Source: an uncultured Alphaproteobacteria bacterium (GTDB taxonomy: Bacteria > Pseudomonadota > Alphaproteobacteria > HIMB59). From it: a stretch of 64,000 nt of DNA. Where the stretch lies: contig CACDTV010000003.1 in NCBI GenBank assembly GCA_902555695.1, forward strand, positions 1 through 64,000. Reading direction: 5' to 3'. This document shows positions 54,269 through 63,290 of this stretch, in pieces (position 1 is the stretch's first letter; each line of letters starts with the position of its first letter). The position numbers and the translations under genes were made by a program. The notes below the pieces were generated by a model that was not told where the DNA came from, made no database searches, and saw only the letters and a list, made by a program, of their open reading frames with translations.

Positions 54269-55126
54269 ATGAAAAGTTTTACTCTCAATGAGCCTGTAAG
54301 TATAGAGGGTATTGGATTACACACTGGTGTTAAAACTAATATTACTCTAAATCCTGCACCTCTAAAGTCTGGCATTTTTTTTAATAGAACAGATAAATCA
54401 ACAATTATTCCTGCTAAATGGGATAATGTAATATCAACAAAATTTTCAACCAACATAGCCTCAAATGGAGTTGAGGTTAAAACCATTGAACACTTATTGA
54501 GTGCCCTTGCAGGTCTACACATTAATAATTGTGAAATTTTAATTGACAATGTTGAAGTACCTATTCTAGATGGTAGTTCTAATGTATTCGTTGAAAAAAT
54601 CTTAAAAAAAGGAATTAAAGAGCAAGACTCAGAACAAAAGATTTTAGAAATCGTTAAGCCTGTAAAGTTTTCATGTGATTATGGATTTGCTGAGTTAACA
54701 CCTAATTTACCAAAAGATGATGGGTTAAATATTAATTTAGAGTCTAGTTTCGATGGAAAGTATGAAGATCAAGACATTAAAATTAAGAACTTAAATGGTA
54801 ACTATATCGAGTCTATATCAAAAGCAAGAACTTTTGGTTTTTTTCAAGAAATTGAATACCTCAAGTCACAAAATCTAATTAAAGGAGGTTCACTAGATAA
54901 TGCAATTGTTATCAAAGACAAAAAACCTCTTAATAAAGATGGATTAAGATATGATAACGAATTAATGCGCCATAAAGTTTTGGATGTTGTTGGTGATCTT
55001 TATTTATCTGGTTACCCTATTATTGGAACTTATAAGGGTTTTAAAACAGGTCACTTCATTACAAATAATTTACTTAAAGAATTATTCAAATCAAAAGAAA
55101 ACTATAAGATACATAAGATAAACTAA
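54269..55126 (+). CDS. lpxC: UDP-3-O-acyl-N-acetylglucosamine deacetylase
   Basis: Committed zinc-dependent step of lipid A synthesis. N-terminal SFTLNEPVSIEGIGLHTGVKTNITLNPA; zinc ligands in IEHLLSALAGLHINN and MRHKVLDVVGDLYLSGYPI; the catalytic histidine region GHFITNNLLKEL. 285 aa. A 69-base spacer separates it from ftsZ. Presence implies an LPS-bearing outer membrane. It is an expected FtsH substrate by family knowledge. Confidence 0.95.
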   Translation: MKSFTLNEPVSIEGIGLHTGVKTNITLNPAPLKSGIFFNRTDKSTIIPAKWDNVISTKFSTNIASNGVEVKTIEHLLSALAGLHINNCEILIDNVEVPILDGSSNVFVEKILKKGIKEQDSEQKILEIVKPVKFSCDYGFAELTPNLPKDDGLNINLESSFDGKYEDQDIKIKNLNGNYIESISKARTFGFFQEIEYLKSQNLIKGGSLDNAIVIKDKKPLNKDGLRYDNELMRHKVLDVVGDLYLSGYPIIGTYKGFKTGHFITNNLLKELFKSKENYKIHKIN

Positions 55127-56511
55127 ACCATTTTCTTAGGATCAGTATATTTATTAAACTCTTCTTCAGATAAATCAGTCAGTTCCATACACGATTCTTT
55201 TAATGAAATGTTTTTATTATAAGCATTTAGTGCCACTTTAGAGGCTAGATCGTAACCTATAACCTTGGTTAAGGGTGTCACAAGCATTAAAGAGCGATTT
55301 AAAAGTTCATTTACTCTTTTTTTGTTAACTTTTAATCCCTTCAAACAGTTTTTATTAAATGAAGCCATAGCCTCGCTAATTAAACTAATTGCATCGAGAG
55401 CATTATGTACAATTAATGGATTATAAACATTTAATTGGAAATGGCCTTGCGTACAGGCGAAGGTTATAGAATTTCTAAGGCCAATCACATGCGCACACAC
55501 CATCGATAGAGCCTCACACTGTGTAGGATTTATTTTTCCTGGCATGATTGATGAGCCAGGTTCATTGGCTGGAAGAATTATCTCAGAAATTCCACTTCTT
55601 GGCCCAGATGCTAATACCCTAATATCATTTGCCATTTTAAATAAAGCACTAGTCAAAATTTCGATACCAGACATAACTTCAATAAATACATCATGGGAAG
55701 CAAGTGACTCATACTTATTTGGGGCAGATTTAAACGGAAGTCTTGTTTCCTTTTTTAAGTATTTAATAAATATTTTAGAAAAATTTTTTGGCGCATTTAC
55801 TCCCGATCCAACTGCAGTTCCTCCTTGAGCTAGTTCGTAGAGTTTATCTAAACTTTTTTTAATAGCATTTTCTGCATAAGATATTTGATCATAAAACGCT
55901 AAAAATTCATTTGAAATTTTTATTGGTGTTGCATCCTGAGTGTGAGTCCTTCCAATTTTAATTATTCCTTTGAACTCAGAAATTTTCTTTTTTAAAGTTT
56001 TTTTAAAAAAAGCTATTTCAGGAAGTAATATTTTATTTATTGATAATACAGTGGCTATGTGCATAGCAGTAGGAATACTGTCATTTGATGATTGAGACCT
56101 ATTAATATGATCATTAGGGTGAAGTGGGTTATTTGTTGGGAGTTTTCTTCCTAACAACTGATTACTTTTATTAGCAATGACTTCATTAAGATTCATGTTG
56201 ATTTGAGTTCCTGATCCTGTTTGCCATACAACAAGAGGAAAGTGATCATTTAATTTTCCAGATATAATTAAATCACAAACTTTACCAATAATTTTTGTGT
56301 GATTTGTCGGTAATAATTTTAATTCTCCATTTGCAAAAGCACATGATTTTTTTTGTAAGGCAAGGGCCTCTATAAAAATATTTTGAAAATGAAATTTCCC
56401 AATACCTATTTGAAAGTTTTCTATTGATCTTTGAGTTTGTGCTCCCCAAAGTTTCGTGCTTTCAACTTTAATTTCACCTAAGCTATCTTTTTCAATGCGA
56501 AATTTGACCAT
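55123..56511 (-). CDS. fumC: Class II fumarate hydratase
   Basis: Fe-independent fumarase of the TCA cycle. N-terminal LWGAQTQRSIENFQIG, VWQTGSGTQINMNLNEVIAN, the substrate-site SQSSNDSIPTAMHIA, IGRTHTQDATPI and the signature loop GSSIMPGKINPTQCEALSMV. 462 aa. Converges with lpxC, overlapping 4 bases, and diverges from gpmA with 28 bases between starts. Confidence 0.95.
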   Translation of the reverse strand: MVKFRIEKDSLGEIKVESTKLWGAQTQRSIENFQIGIGKFHFQNIFIEALALQKKSCAFANGELKLLPTNHTKIIGKVCDLIISGKLNDHFPLVVWQTGSGTQINMNLNEVIANKSNQLLGRKLPTNNPLHPNDHINRSQSSNDSIPTAMHIATVLSINKILLPEIAFFKKTLKKKISEFKGIIKIGRTHTQDATPIKISNEFLAFYDQISYAENAIKKSLDKLYELAQGGTAVGSGVNAPKNFSKIFIKYLKKETRLPFKSAPNKYESLASHDVFIEVMSGIEILTSALFKMANDIRVLASGPRSGISEIILPANEPGSSIMPGKINPTQCEALSMVCAHVIGLRNSITFACTQGHFQLNVYNPLIVHNALDAISLISEAMASFNKNCLKGLKVNKKRVNELLNRSLMLVTPLTKVIGYDLASKVALNAYNKNISLKESCMELTDLSEEEFNKYTDPKKMV

Positions 56512-56539
56512 GAGTAATTAATAATATATATCAAATTCA

Positions 56540-57163
56540 ATGAAAAATATTTTATTAATTCGCCATGGTCAAAGCGAGTGGAATAAATTAAATCTTTTTA
56601 CTGGCTTTAAAAATATTGAATTATCTGAACAAGGCATTGAGGAGGCGAATAAAGCGGGGCAAAACTTCAAAAATTTAGATATTAAATTCAATATTGTATT
56701 TACAAGCGAATTAAAAAGAGCTCAAGAAACCGCTAAAATAATTCTTCAAAACCTTGGTCAGTGGGATTTTTTAAATAATGAAGGAAAAATAATCTCAAAC
56801 ATTAATTTAAATGAGAGAGACTATGGCGATCTCACGGGTTTAAACAAAAAAGAAACTGCTGAAAAATTTGGAGAAGAACAAGTTCATAAATGGAGAAGAG
56901 GTTATTCTGATCAACCCCCTAACGGTGAAAGTCTTGAGGATGTGGTAAGAAGAGTAACAAAATATTTTGAGGAAGTAATTAAACCTGCTATTCAAAGCGA
57001 TGAAAATGGTAATATTTTAATTGCAGCACATGGGAACTCTCTAAGAGCGCTTCTAATTGTAATGAATATTTATGAACCAAATAACATTAATTCTGTTGAA
57101 CTCTCAACTGGTGTTCCAATACATGTTATCTTAAAAGATAATAAGTTTAGTATTAAAGATTAA
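56540..57163 (+). CDS. gpmA: 2,3-bisphosphoglycerate-dependent phosphoglycerate mutase
   Basis: Interconverts 3- and 2-phosphoglycerate. The phosphohistidine motif LIRHGQSEWNKLNLFTGFKNIELSEQG is at the N-terminus; ERDYGDLTGLNK, RRGYSDQPPNGESLEDV and the second-histidine segment LIAAHGNSLRALLIVMN follow. At 207 aa it is the compact alphaproteobacterial size. The LysE gene follows 4 bases later. Confidence 0.93.
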   Translation: MKNILLIRHGQSEWNKLNLFTGFKNIELSEQGIEEANKAGQNFKNLDIKFNIVFTSELKRAQETAKIILQNLGQWDFLNNEGKIISNINLNERDYGDLTGLNKKETAEKFGEEQVHKWRRGYSDQPPNGESLEDVVRRVTKYFEEVIKPAIQSDENGNILIAAHGNSLRALLIVMNIYEPNNINSVELSTGVPIHVILKDNKFSIKD

Positions 57164-57167
57164 TTAA

Positions 57168-57767
57168 TTGATAGATATAGCTTTAGTTATAGCAATCGTG
57201 TCATATTACACCGTCATGTTTATAACACCTGGACCCAATAATGCTATGTTGACGATCTCAGGCTTAAAATTTGGTTTTAAAAGGTCTCTACCACATATTA
57301 CTGGTATTTCTTTAGGTCATGCACTTCAAGTTTCATTAATTTGCACAGGTTTAGGTTTAATTTTGATTAATAAACCAGAATTTCAAATGATACTAAAATG
57401 GCTTTGTTTTTTTTATCTCATTTATTTAGCTTATCAAATGATTGGGTCTCTAAAGGATTATAAGAAAGATACAGGTAGACCTCTAAATATATATGAAGCT
57501 GCTCTTTTTCAATGGGTAAACCCTAAGGCATGGACTATTGCCATTACAGTTGCATCTGGTTTTATGCCTTTAGAAGAAAAGCTTTGGATAGCTGTTATTT
57601 TTACAGGCTTGATGTCATCATTGGTAAGCTTTCCATGTATAAGTTTATGGGCACTTTTTGGAAGTTTAATTAAAAATTTAGTATCTAATCCTAAATTAAA
57701 AAGAAGCTTTGAGTATTTCTTTGCATTGTTATTAGTATCTACGGGTATTTATTTAATATTAAACTAA
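57168..57767 (+). CDS. LysE/RhtB-family exporter
   Basis: Inner-membrane protein of 199 aa with six hydrophobic segments and the motif TPGPNNAMLTISGLKFGFKRSLPHITGISLGHALQV, then FQWVNPKAWTIAITVASGF. TTG start 4 bases after gpmA, so co-transcribed. Third LysE-superfamily exporter in this window; substrate unknown. Confidence 0.88.
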   Translation: MIDIALVIAIVSYYTVMFITPGPNNAMLTISGLKFGFKRSLPHITGISLGHALQVSLICTGLGLILINKPEFQMILKWLCFFYLIYLAYQMIGSLKDYKKDTGRPLNIYEAALFQWVNPKAWTIAITVASGFMPLEEKLWIAVIFTGLMSSLVSFPCISLWALFGSLIKNLVSNPKLKRSFEYFFALLLVSTGIYLILN

Positions 57768-58310
57768 TTTTTCAAGTAAACTTAAATAACGAAAATTAAT
57801 ATATCCTTTTTTGGATAAATAAAATTTTTCAATACTGTCTCTTTTTAATGAATTACAAAATACTGGTAATTTTAATTTTAATTTTTTGCTTATATAAATA
57901 GTTGATTTTAGCAAATGCTCTTTATTAGCAGATTTTAAAATTTTGATTGAGTGTTTGCCACTCAATAAATCATAAAATAACAGAGAGCAATTATTTTTTA
58001 AAATTTTATTCAACATAGCTTTATTTTGCTCAACATACTCTACAACATCGAATAAGACTAAGTAATTTTGATTTGACTTTATTTGACTTTGTTTCAAACC
58101 TTGCATTGATAAGAATAAATCTATTTTTTGATTTGTATAGTGCTTACACCCAACTGAAATATATTCTTTCTCGTCAATTATTTTGTCAGTAAATTTTTCA
58201 ATATAAAAATTGAATTTGGTTGATATGTTTTTTAGCTCAATAATATCATCTGGTGTCAGGGGCATTCTTTTTTCTTTTTTAACTATATCTGAAAGCATAC
58301 AAATATTCAT
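57759..58310 (-). CDS. Stand-alone AlaDH/PNT N-terminal-like domain (lysine-ketoglutarate-reductase-like)
   Basis: A 183-residue protein that begins LSDIVKKEKRMPLTPDDIIELK and continues with EKEYISVGCKHYTNQKIDLFLSMQGLKQSQIKSNQNYLVLFDVVEYVEQNKAMLNKILKNNCSLLFYDLL. This mirrors the N-terminal substrate-binding domain of saccharopine/lysine-ketoglutarate reductases (xxERRxPLTPxDV...DLILGIKE...YxFFSHxxKxQxxNxxLL). The NAD-binding Rossmann domain is missing, so it is unlikely to be a full dehydrogenase. Divergent from aguA with 29 bases between. Confidence 0.6.
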   Translation of the reverse strand: MNICMLSDIVKKEKRMPLTPDDIIELKNISTKFNFYIEKFTDKIIDEKEYISVGCKHYTNQKIDLFLSMQGLKQSQIKSNQNYLVLFDVVEYVEQNKAMLNKILKNNCSLLFYDLLSGKHSIKILKSANKEHLLKSTIYISKKLKLKLPVFCNSLKRDSIEKFYLSKKGYINFRYLSLLEKLV

Positions 58311-58339
58311 AATTAGAAAAAAATATATACTATAATCTT

Positions 58340-59329
58340 ATGAAGTTAATTCCAGAATGGGAAGTACATGACAAATGTCTAATGGCTTGGCCATGTAATA
58401 AAAATCTTTACAAAGAAATAATTAAAGATGCCAGATTAGAAATGGCGCATTTAGCTAATTGTATTTCGGATGAAGAAACAGTTTATATGTATTGTAATAA
58501 AGAGGATTACAATGAATGTAAAAATTATATTAATAATCAAAAAATAAATATTATCCAACTAGAACTAGATGACTCTTGGATGAGAGATATTGCCCCAATC
58601 TTTATCAAAGAGGACAATGAACTTAAATGTATTAACTTTAATTTTAATGGTTATGGAAAATACCCAAATTATTTTAATGATAATAAAGTAGGTGAATATA
58701 TCTCAAATCAATTTTCTATTACTTCATATTTAAATGATCTTACTTTAGAAGGGGGTGCTATTACTTACGATGAATATGGAAACTTGTTTTCCACTGAAAG
58801 TGCGCTACTTAACCCAAATAGAAATAATCCTAAAAAAGCAAAAATAGAGCAAACACTTACTAGTTTATTTGATTTAAATTCAATAATTTGGATCCCTGAG
58901 GGTTTAAAAGATGACGATACTGATGGGCACATAGACAATATTTTATGTCCTATTGGAAATAGAAAATATTTAATAGCAAAAAGTTATGATTTAGATGATT
59001 TGAACTCAAATAATTTAACTAAGATTAAATCAATTATTCTAAGTAACCTTTCTAGCATTGACAGTAACATAGAATTAATTGATATACCCCTTCCTTCAAA
59101 AATAGTTGTTAATGATAAAAAGCTTATTGCCTCATATATTAATTTTTATTTTTCAAAGCATAAAATCTTTGTCCCAAAATTTAATGTTAAAGAAGATGAA
59201 ATGGTTTATGATATTTTTAAAGATATTTTTAAAGATAAAAAAATTGAGATGATTGAAACTTCACATATAAATTATGGTGGAGGTAATATCCATTGTGTTA
59301 CTATGAATGTGCCAAAAAATGTCAGTTAA
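58340..59329 (+). CDS. aguA: Agmatine deiminase
   Basis: Hydrolyses agmatine to N-carbamoylputrescine and ammonia. PAD-fold features: IPEWEVHDKCLMAWPCN, LDDSWMRDIAPIFI, FNFNGYGKY, LEGGAITYDEYGNLFSTESALLN, DDDTDGHIDNI, and the catalytic cysteine in INYGGGNIHCVTMNVP. 329 aa. Overlaps aguB by 11 bases (chosen start), and together they supply putrescine. Confidence 0.93.
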   Translation: MKLIPEWEVHDKCLMAWPCNKNLYKEIIKDARLEMAHLANCISDEETVYMYCNKEDYNECKNYINNQKINIIQLELDDSWMRDIAPIFIKEDNELKCINFNFNGYGKYPNYFNDNKVGEYISNQFSITSYLNDLTLEGGAITYDEYGNLFSTESALLNPNRNNPKKAKIEQTLTSLFDLNSIIWIPEGLKDDDTDGHIDNILCPIGNRKYLIAKSYDLDDLNSNNLTKIKSIILSNLSSIDSNIELIDIPLPSKIVVNDKKLIASYINFYFSKHKIFVPKFNVKEDEMVYDIFKDIFKDKKIEMIETSHINYGGGNIHCVTMNVPKNVS

Positions 59330-60176
59330 AGTAGCTGCTTCGCAGTTTAAATCAATAAAAGAAAAAAAAGATTTAAACATAAATAAGGCTATAGATATTG
59401 CTCAACAAGCATCTAAGGAAAATGTAAATATTTTCCTCCTACAGGAGTTATTTCAAACTGAATACTTTTGCTCAACTCAGGATAAAAAGTTTTTTAATTA
59501 CGCCATTGAATTTCCTAATGACAAACTATTTGAAATTTTTTCTAATTTTTGTAAGAAAAATAATATGGTCATGCCGATCAGTTTTTTTGAAAAAAAAGAA
59601 AATAATTTTTTTAATTCTCTAGTTGTGATTAATGCTGATGGTAAATTAAGTGATTTATATAGAAAGTCGCATATTCCCGAGGGTCCTGGTTATAACGAAA
59701 AGTTTTACTTTAAGCCCGGAGATACTGGCTTCAAAGTATTTAACACAAAATTTGGAAATCTTGGTTGTGGTATATGCTGGGATCAATGGTTTCCTGAATG
59801 TGCAAGATCTATGACACTTTCTGGTGCAGATATTTTATTATATCCCACAGCAATTGGTTCTGAGCCTCAAGACCCTTTATTAGACTCAAAAGATCACTGG
59901 CAAAACGTAATGAGAGGTCATGCAGCTGCAAATCAAATTCCTGTCATTGCCTCTAATAGAATTGGCACAGAAAATGAAGGTTTAATATCTGTTACATTTT
60001 ATGGAAGCTCCTTTATCGCTAATCATTTGGGTAATATTGAAATTGAAATGGGCAAAAAAGATGAGGGCTTTGTATCTAAGAATTTCGACTTTTCAGAAAT
60101 AACAAAATACCGCCAATCTTGGGGAAATTTTAGAGATCGTAGACCAGATCTATATAAAAAAATTTGTGATTTTTAA
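59319..60176 (+). CDS. aguB: N-carbamoylputrescine amidase
   Basis: Nitrilase-superfamily enzyme releasing putrescine, CO2 and ammonia. The Glu-Lys-Cys triad is visible: NIFLLQELFQTEYFC, LYRKSHIPEGPGY and LGCGICWDQWFPECARSM. The start at ATG 59319 gives MSVKVAASQFK, the typical N-terminus; the track's start adds four residues. 285 aa. A 50-base gap with a strong AGGAGAGG site leads to the transporter genes. Confidence 0.94.
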   Translation: MSVKVAASQFKSIKEKKDLNINKAIDIAQQASKENVNIFLLQELFQTEYFCSTQDKKFFNYAIEFPNDKLFEIFSNFCKKNNMVMPISFFEKKENNFFNSLVVINADGKLSDLYRKSHIPEGPGYNEKFYFKPGDTGFKVFNTKFGNLGCGICWDQWFPECARSMTLSGADILLYPTAIGSEPQDPLLDSKDHWQNVMRGHAAANQIPVIASNRIGTENEGLISVTFYGSSFIANHLGNIEIEMGKKDEGFVSKNFDFSEITKYRQSWGNFRDRRPDLYKKICDF

Positions 60177-60226
60177 AAAAAATTATCATATTATTCAAAC
60201 TCTACTTATTTAAGAGGAGAGGTAAT

Positions 60227-61294
60227 ATGAACAAATTTTTAACAGCTCTTTTAGTGCTAATACTCCCTATGAGTTTGAGCGCTAAAGAAGAGTTATTTAT
60301 ATACAATTGGTCCGATTATATAGCTGAAGATACAATTGCAAATTTTGAGGAAGAAACTGGTATTGATGTAACATACGATGTATTTGACTCAAACGAAGTT
60401 CTAGAGGCTAAGCTTTTAGCTGGAGGAAGTGGTTATGACTTAGTTGTTCCATCAGGCTCCTTTATGGAAAACCAAATTAAAGCAGGAGTTTTTCAAAAAC
60501 TTGATAAAAGTATGATTCCAAACCTCAAAAATTTAGATCCAAGTGTTTTAGATAAAACTGATGCTCATGATCCAGGTGGGGAATACTCTGTTAATTACAT
60601 GTATGGTACAACTGGAATTGGTTACAACGTTGCTGCCGTCGAGGAAAGAGGTGGAGATGTTGAGTCATGGGACATAATATTTGATGTAGATCAAATTTCT
60701 AAATATGAAGATTGTGGTGTGGCTTTCTTAGATGCACCAAGTGAAATTGTTGAGATTGCATTAAATTATCTTGGCCATGATCCAAATACAGAAAACACTA
60801 AAGCTAATCAAGAGGCACTAGAATTATTGAATAATATTAGACCTTATATAAAGTATTTTGACTCTTCTCAGTACATTGATGATTTAGCAAATGGTGAGAT
60901 TTGCTTAGCAATAGGTTGGTCAGGTGATGTATTTATAGCAGCATACGAGGAAATCGAAGAGGTCTGGTATTCAATTCCAAATGAAGGAACAGTAATTTGG
61001 TTTGATATGATGGGAATTCCAGCAGACGCAAAAAACGTAGAAAATGCTCATAAATTTATAGATTATATTTTGAGACCAGAAGTTGTTGCAGAAATTACTA
61101 ACTATGTGTGGTACTCAAACCCTAATCTAGTAGCTAACACAACTGAAGGTTTGATAGATCCTGATATTCTTTCAGACCCAGCAATTTATCCAACAGAAGA
61201 GACATTAACTAAACTTTTTGCAGATACAGCTGACTCACCTCAAAAGTCTAGGATATCTTCGAGAGTATTTAATAGTTTTAAAGCTTCTCAATAA
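60227..61294 (+). CDS. potF: Polyamine ABC transporter substrate-binding protein (PotF/PotD-like)
   Basis: Periplasmic receptor with signal peptide NKFLTALLVLILPMSLSA and mature ELFIYNWSDYIAEDTIANFEEETGIDVTYDVFDSNE. Other spermidine/putrescine-binding segments: GYDLVVPSGSFMENQIKAG, PYIKYFDSSQYIDDLANGEICLAIGWSGDVF, AHKFIDYILRPEVVAEITNYVWYSNPN. 355 aa. Association with aguAB suggests putrescine or agmatine as ligand (inference). The ribosome-binding site AGGAGAGG is unusually strong, fitting high receptor output. Confidence 0.92.
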   Translation: MNKFLTALLVLILPMSLSAKEELFIYNWSDYIAEDTIANFEEETGIDVTYDVFDSNEVLEAKLLAGGSGYDLVVPSGSFMENQIKAGVFQKLDKSMIPNLKNLDPSVLDKTDAHDPGGEYSVNYMYGTTGIGYNVAAVEERGGDVESWDIIFDVDQISKYEDCGVAFLDAPSEIVEIALNYLGHDPNTENTKANQEALELLNNIRPYIKYFDSSQYIDDLANGEICLAIGWSGDVFIAAYEEIEEVWYSIPNEGTVIWFDMMGIPADAKNVENAHKFIDYILRPEVVAEITNYVWYSNPNLVANTTEGLIDPDILSDPAIYPTEETLTKLFADTADSPQKSRISSRVFNSFKASQ

Positions 61295-61301
61295 TTTAAT
61301 T

Positions 61302-61331
61302 AAAGCGCAACTTTTACTTAAGTTGCGCTTT
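61302..61331 (+). terminator. Hairpin between potF and potG (partial terminator/3' stabiliser)
   Basis: AAAGCGCAACTT-TTACTT-AAGTTGCGCTTT is a 12-bp perfect stem directly after potF, with only a short T-run. Such hairpins after binding-protein genes typically yield excess receptor over permease. Downstream gene starts 15 bases later. Confidence 0.7.
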
Positions 61332-61345
61332 TCACAATCTTTTTT

Positions 61346-62404
61346 ATGTCTGAACCTTTTTTACAAATCATAGATGTATCAAAAAGGTTTGATAATGTTG
61401 TTGCTTTAGACAAAGTTAATCTAAAAATAGCAAAATCTGAAATATTCAGTCTCCTAGGATCTTCAGGATGCGGTAAGTCAACACTTTTGAGAATTATAGC
61501 AGGTTTCGAGAAGCCTGATGAAGGAAGAATTCTACTCGAGGGAAAGGATATCACGAAACTTCCACCATATGTAAGACCTTTAAATATTATGTTCCAAAAT
61601 TATGCACTATTTCCGCATTTAAATGTCACTAATAATATCCAGTTTGGACTAAAAGAAGAAAAAATTTCTAAAGAAGAAATCAATCATCGTGTTAATGAAA
61701 TTTTAAATTTACTAGAGCTGAATGGTTTAGAGAAAAGAAAAATCAATGAGATATCTGGTGGTCAACAACAACGTGTAGCATTAGCAAGATGTCTAGTCAA
61801 AAAACCAAAATTACTTTTATTGGATGAACCACTTGCAGCATTAGATAAACAGCTAAGAGTGCAAACACAATTCGAGTTAGTTAATCTACAATATAAGTTA
61901 GGCATCACTTTTATTATTGTTACCCATGATCAAGAGGAAGCAATGTCATTATCTGACAGAATGGCAATTATGAAAAATGGAGAAATCCTCCAAGTCGGTA
62001 ATCCTGTTGAGATATATGAAAAACCGAAGGACAAATATATAGCGAATTTTATTGGCACAGCCAATATCTTTAATGTTCTTAATAAAAATAATCAAATCAT
62101 CATTAAAGAATTAAATTATGAAGTTAAAAATATTAACAACAAAGAAAACTATGTTAAATGTTTAATTAGGCCTGAAAAAATTTCTGTTAAAAAACTAGAA
62201 AATCAATCTGATAATTTAAATATTGGTGTAGTTAAAGAAGTAGCTTATTTAGGGAGCTATACAAAGTATTTAATTGAGGTTAATGGATTTGAATTTTATT
62301 CTTTTATGCAAAATAGTTTAGTTTCAGATAACCTTCAAATAAGATGGGATGACAAAGTTCAGATAAGTTTTAACGAAACATCAATATATTTCTTTAATGA
62401 TTAA
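61346..62404 (+). CDS. potG: Polyamine ABC transporter ATP-binding protein (PotG/PotA-like)
   Basis: ATPase of the polyamine importer. Walker A LGSSGCGKST (about residues 37-46), Q-loop IMFQNYALFPHLNV, signature [14 protein letters not shown], Walker B LLLLDEPLAALD and switch VTHDQEEAMSL. The C-terminal regulatory TOBE domain is present (CLIRPEKISVKKLE). 352 aa. Overlaps potH by 8 bases. Confidence 0.95.
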   Translation: MSEPFLQIIDVSKRFDNVVALDKVNLKIAKSEIFSLLGSSGCGKSTLLRIIAGFEKPDEGRILLEGKDITKLPPYVRPLNIMFQNYALFPHLNVTNNIQFGLKEEKISKEEINHRVNEILNLLELNGLEKRKINEISGGQQQRVALARCLVKKPKLLLLDEPLAALDKQLRVQTQFELVNLQYKLGITFIIVTHDQEEAMSLSDRMAIMKNGEILQVGNPVEIYEKPKDKYIANFIGTANIFNVLNKNNQIIIKELNYEVKNINNKENYVKCLIRPEKISVKKLENQSDNLNIGVVKEVAYLGSYTKYLIEVNGFEFYSFMQNSLVSDNLQIRWDDKVQISFNETSIYFFND

Positions 62405-63290
62405 AAATTTAAAAAAACAAAACGTGTGGTTTGTATTCACTCCATATTTATGGCTAGTTTTGTTCTTTTTTGTTCCATTAGCTTTAATTTTTAAAATATC
62501 AATATCTGTGTCTGAATGGGGTATGCCACCTTATCGTGATCTTTTCTCTTTTTCTGAAAATGGATTGAAGATTAATTCAACTCTTGGAAATTATTTATTC
62601 ATTTTTTCAGACCCTTTCTATATAAGATCATATCTCAATTCACTATCATTAGCTTTTACATCCACGGTATTATGTTTATTAATCGGTTATCCCATAGCTT
62701 TTTACGTTGCAAAATCTAAACCAAGTATAAGAAACATACTTTTGATTATGCTTATCATACCTTTTTGGAGCTCTTTTCTTTTAAGGGTATATGCATGGAA
62801 AGTCTTACTGCAAGGCTCTGGTATTATAAATTCAATTCTTATACATATTGGACTAATTTCTGAACCAATATCTATGTTACACAATCATTATGCTGTGATT
62901 TTAGGCGTTGTTTATACTTACCTTCCATTTATGATTTTACCGCTTTATGGATATTTGGTTAAATTTGATTTAAATTTGATTGATGCATCTAATGATTTAG
63001 GTGCAAAGCCTTTAAACACGTTTGTAAAAGTTATCTTACCTCTCTCTTTACCAGGAATTGTTGCGGGGAGTATGTTGGTTTTTATACCAGTTGTTGGAGA
63101 ATATATAATTCCAGAAATGTTAGGTGGCAGTGATAAACTTTATTTTGGGAAAATAATTTGGGATGAATTTTTTGTAAATAGAGATTGGCCTATTGCTAGC
63201 GCACTTGCTATGTCTGGTATTGTAATTCTTGTATTTCCAATAATTATTTTTCAATTAATGTACGCAAAATATAATTTTAAAAATGAATAA
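62397..63290 (+). CDS. potH: Polyamine ABC transporter permease (PotH/PotB-like)
   Basis: First membrane subunit, 297 aa, about six spans. N-terminal YLWLVLFFFVPLALIFKISIS, LIIPFWSSFLLRVYAWKVLLQGSGIIN, and the ATPase-contact EAA loop DASNDLGAKPLNTFVKVILPLSLPG, then VVGEYIIPEMLGG. Overlaps the next permease by 8 bases. Confidence 0.94.
   Translation: MIKNLKKQNVWFVFTPYLWLVLFFFVPLALIFKISISVSEWGMPPYRDLFSFSENGLKINSTLGNYLFIFSDPFYIRSYLNSLSLAFTSTVLCLLIGYPIAFYVAKSKPSIRNILLIMLIIPFWSSFLLRVYAWKVLLQGSGIINSILIHIGLISEPISMLHNHYAVILGVVYTYLPFMILPLYGYLVKFDLNLIDASNDLGAKPLNTFVKVILPLSLPGIVAGSMLVFIPVVGEYIIPEMLGGSDKLYFGKIIWDEFFVNRDWPIASALAMSGIVILVFPIIIFQLMYAKYNFKNE

Noticed and set aside
58326-58340. TATAAT hexamer just before the aguA start
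   Set aside because: It ends only 3 bases before the ATG, so transcription would begin inside the start codon. Likely chance in AT-rich DNA.
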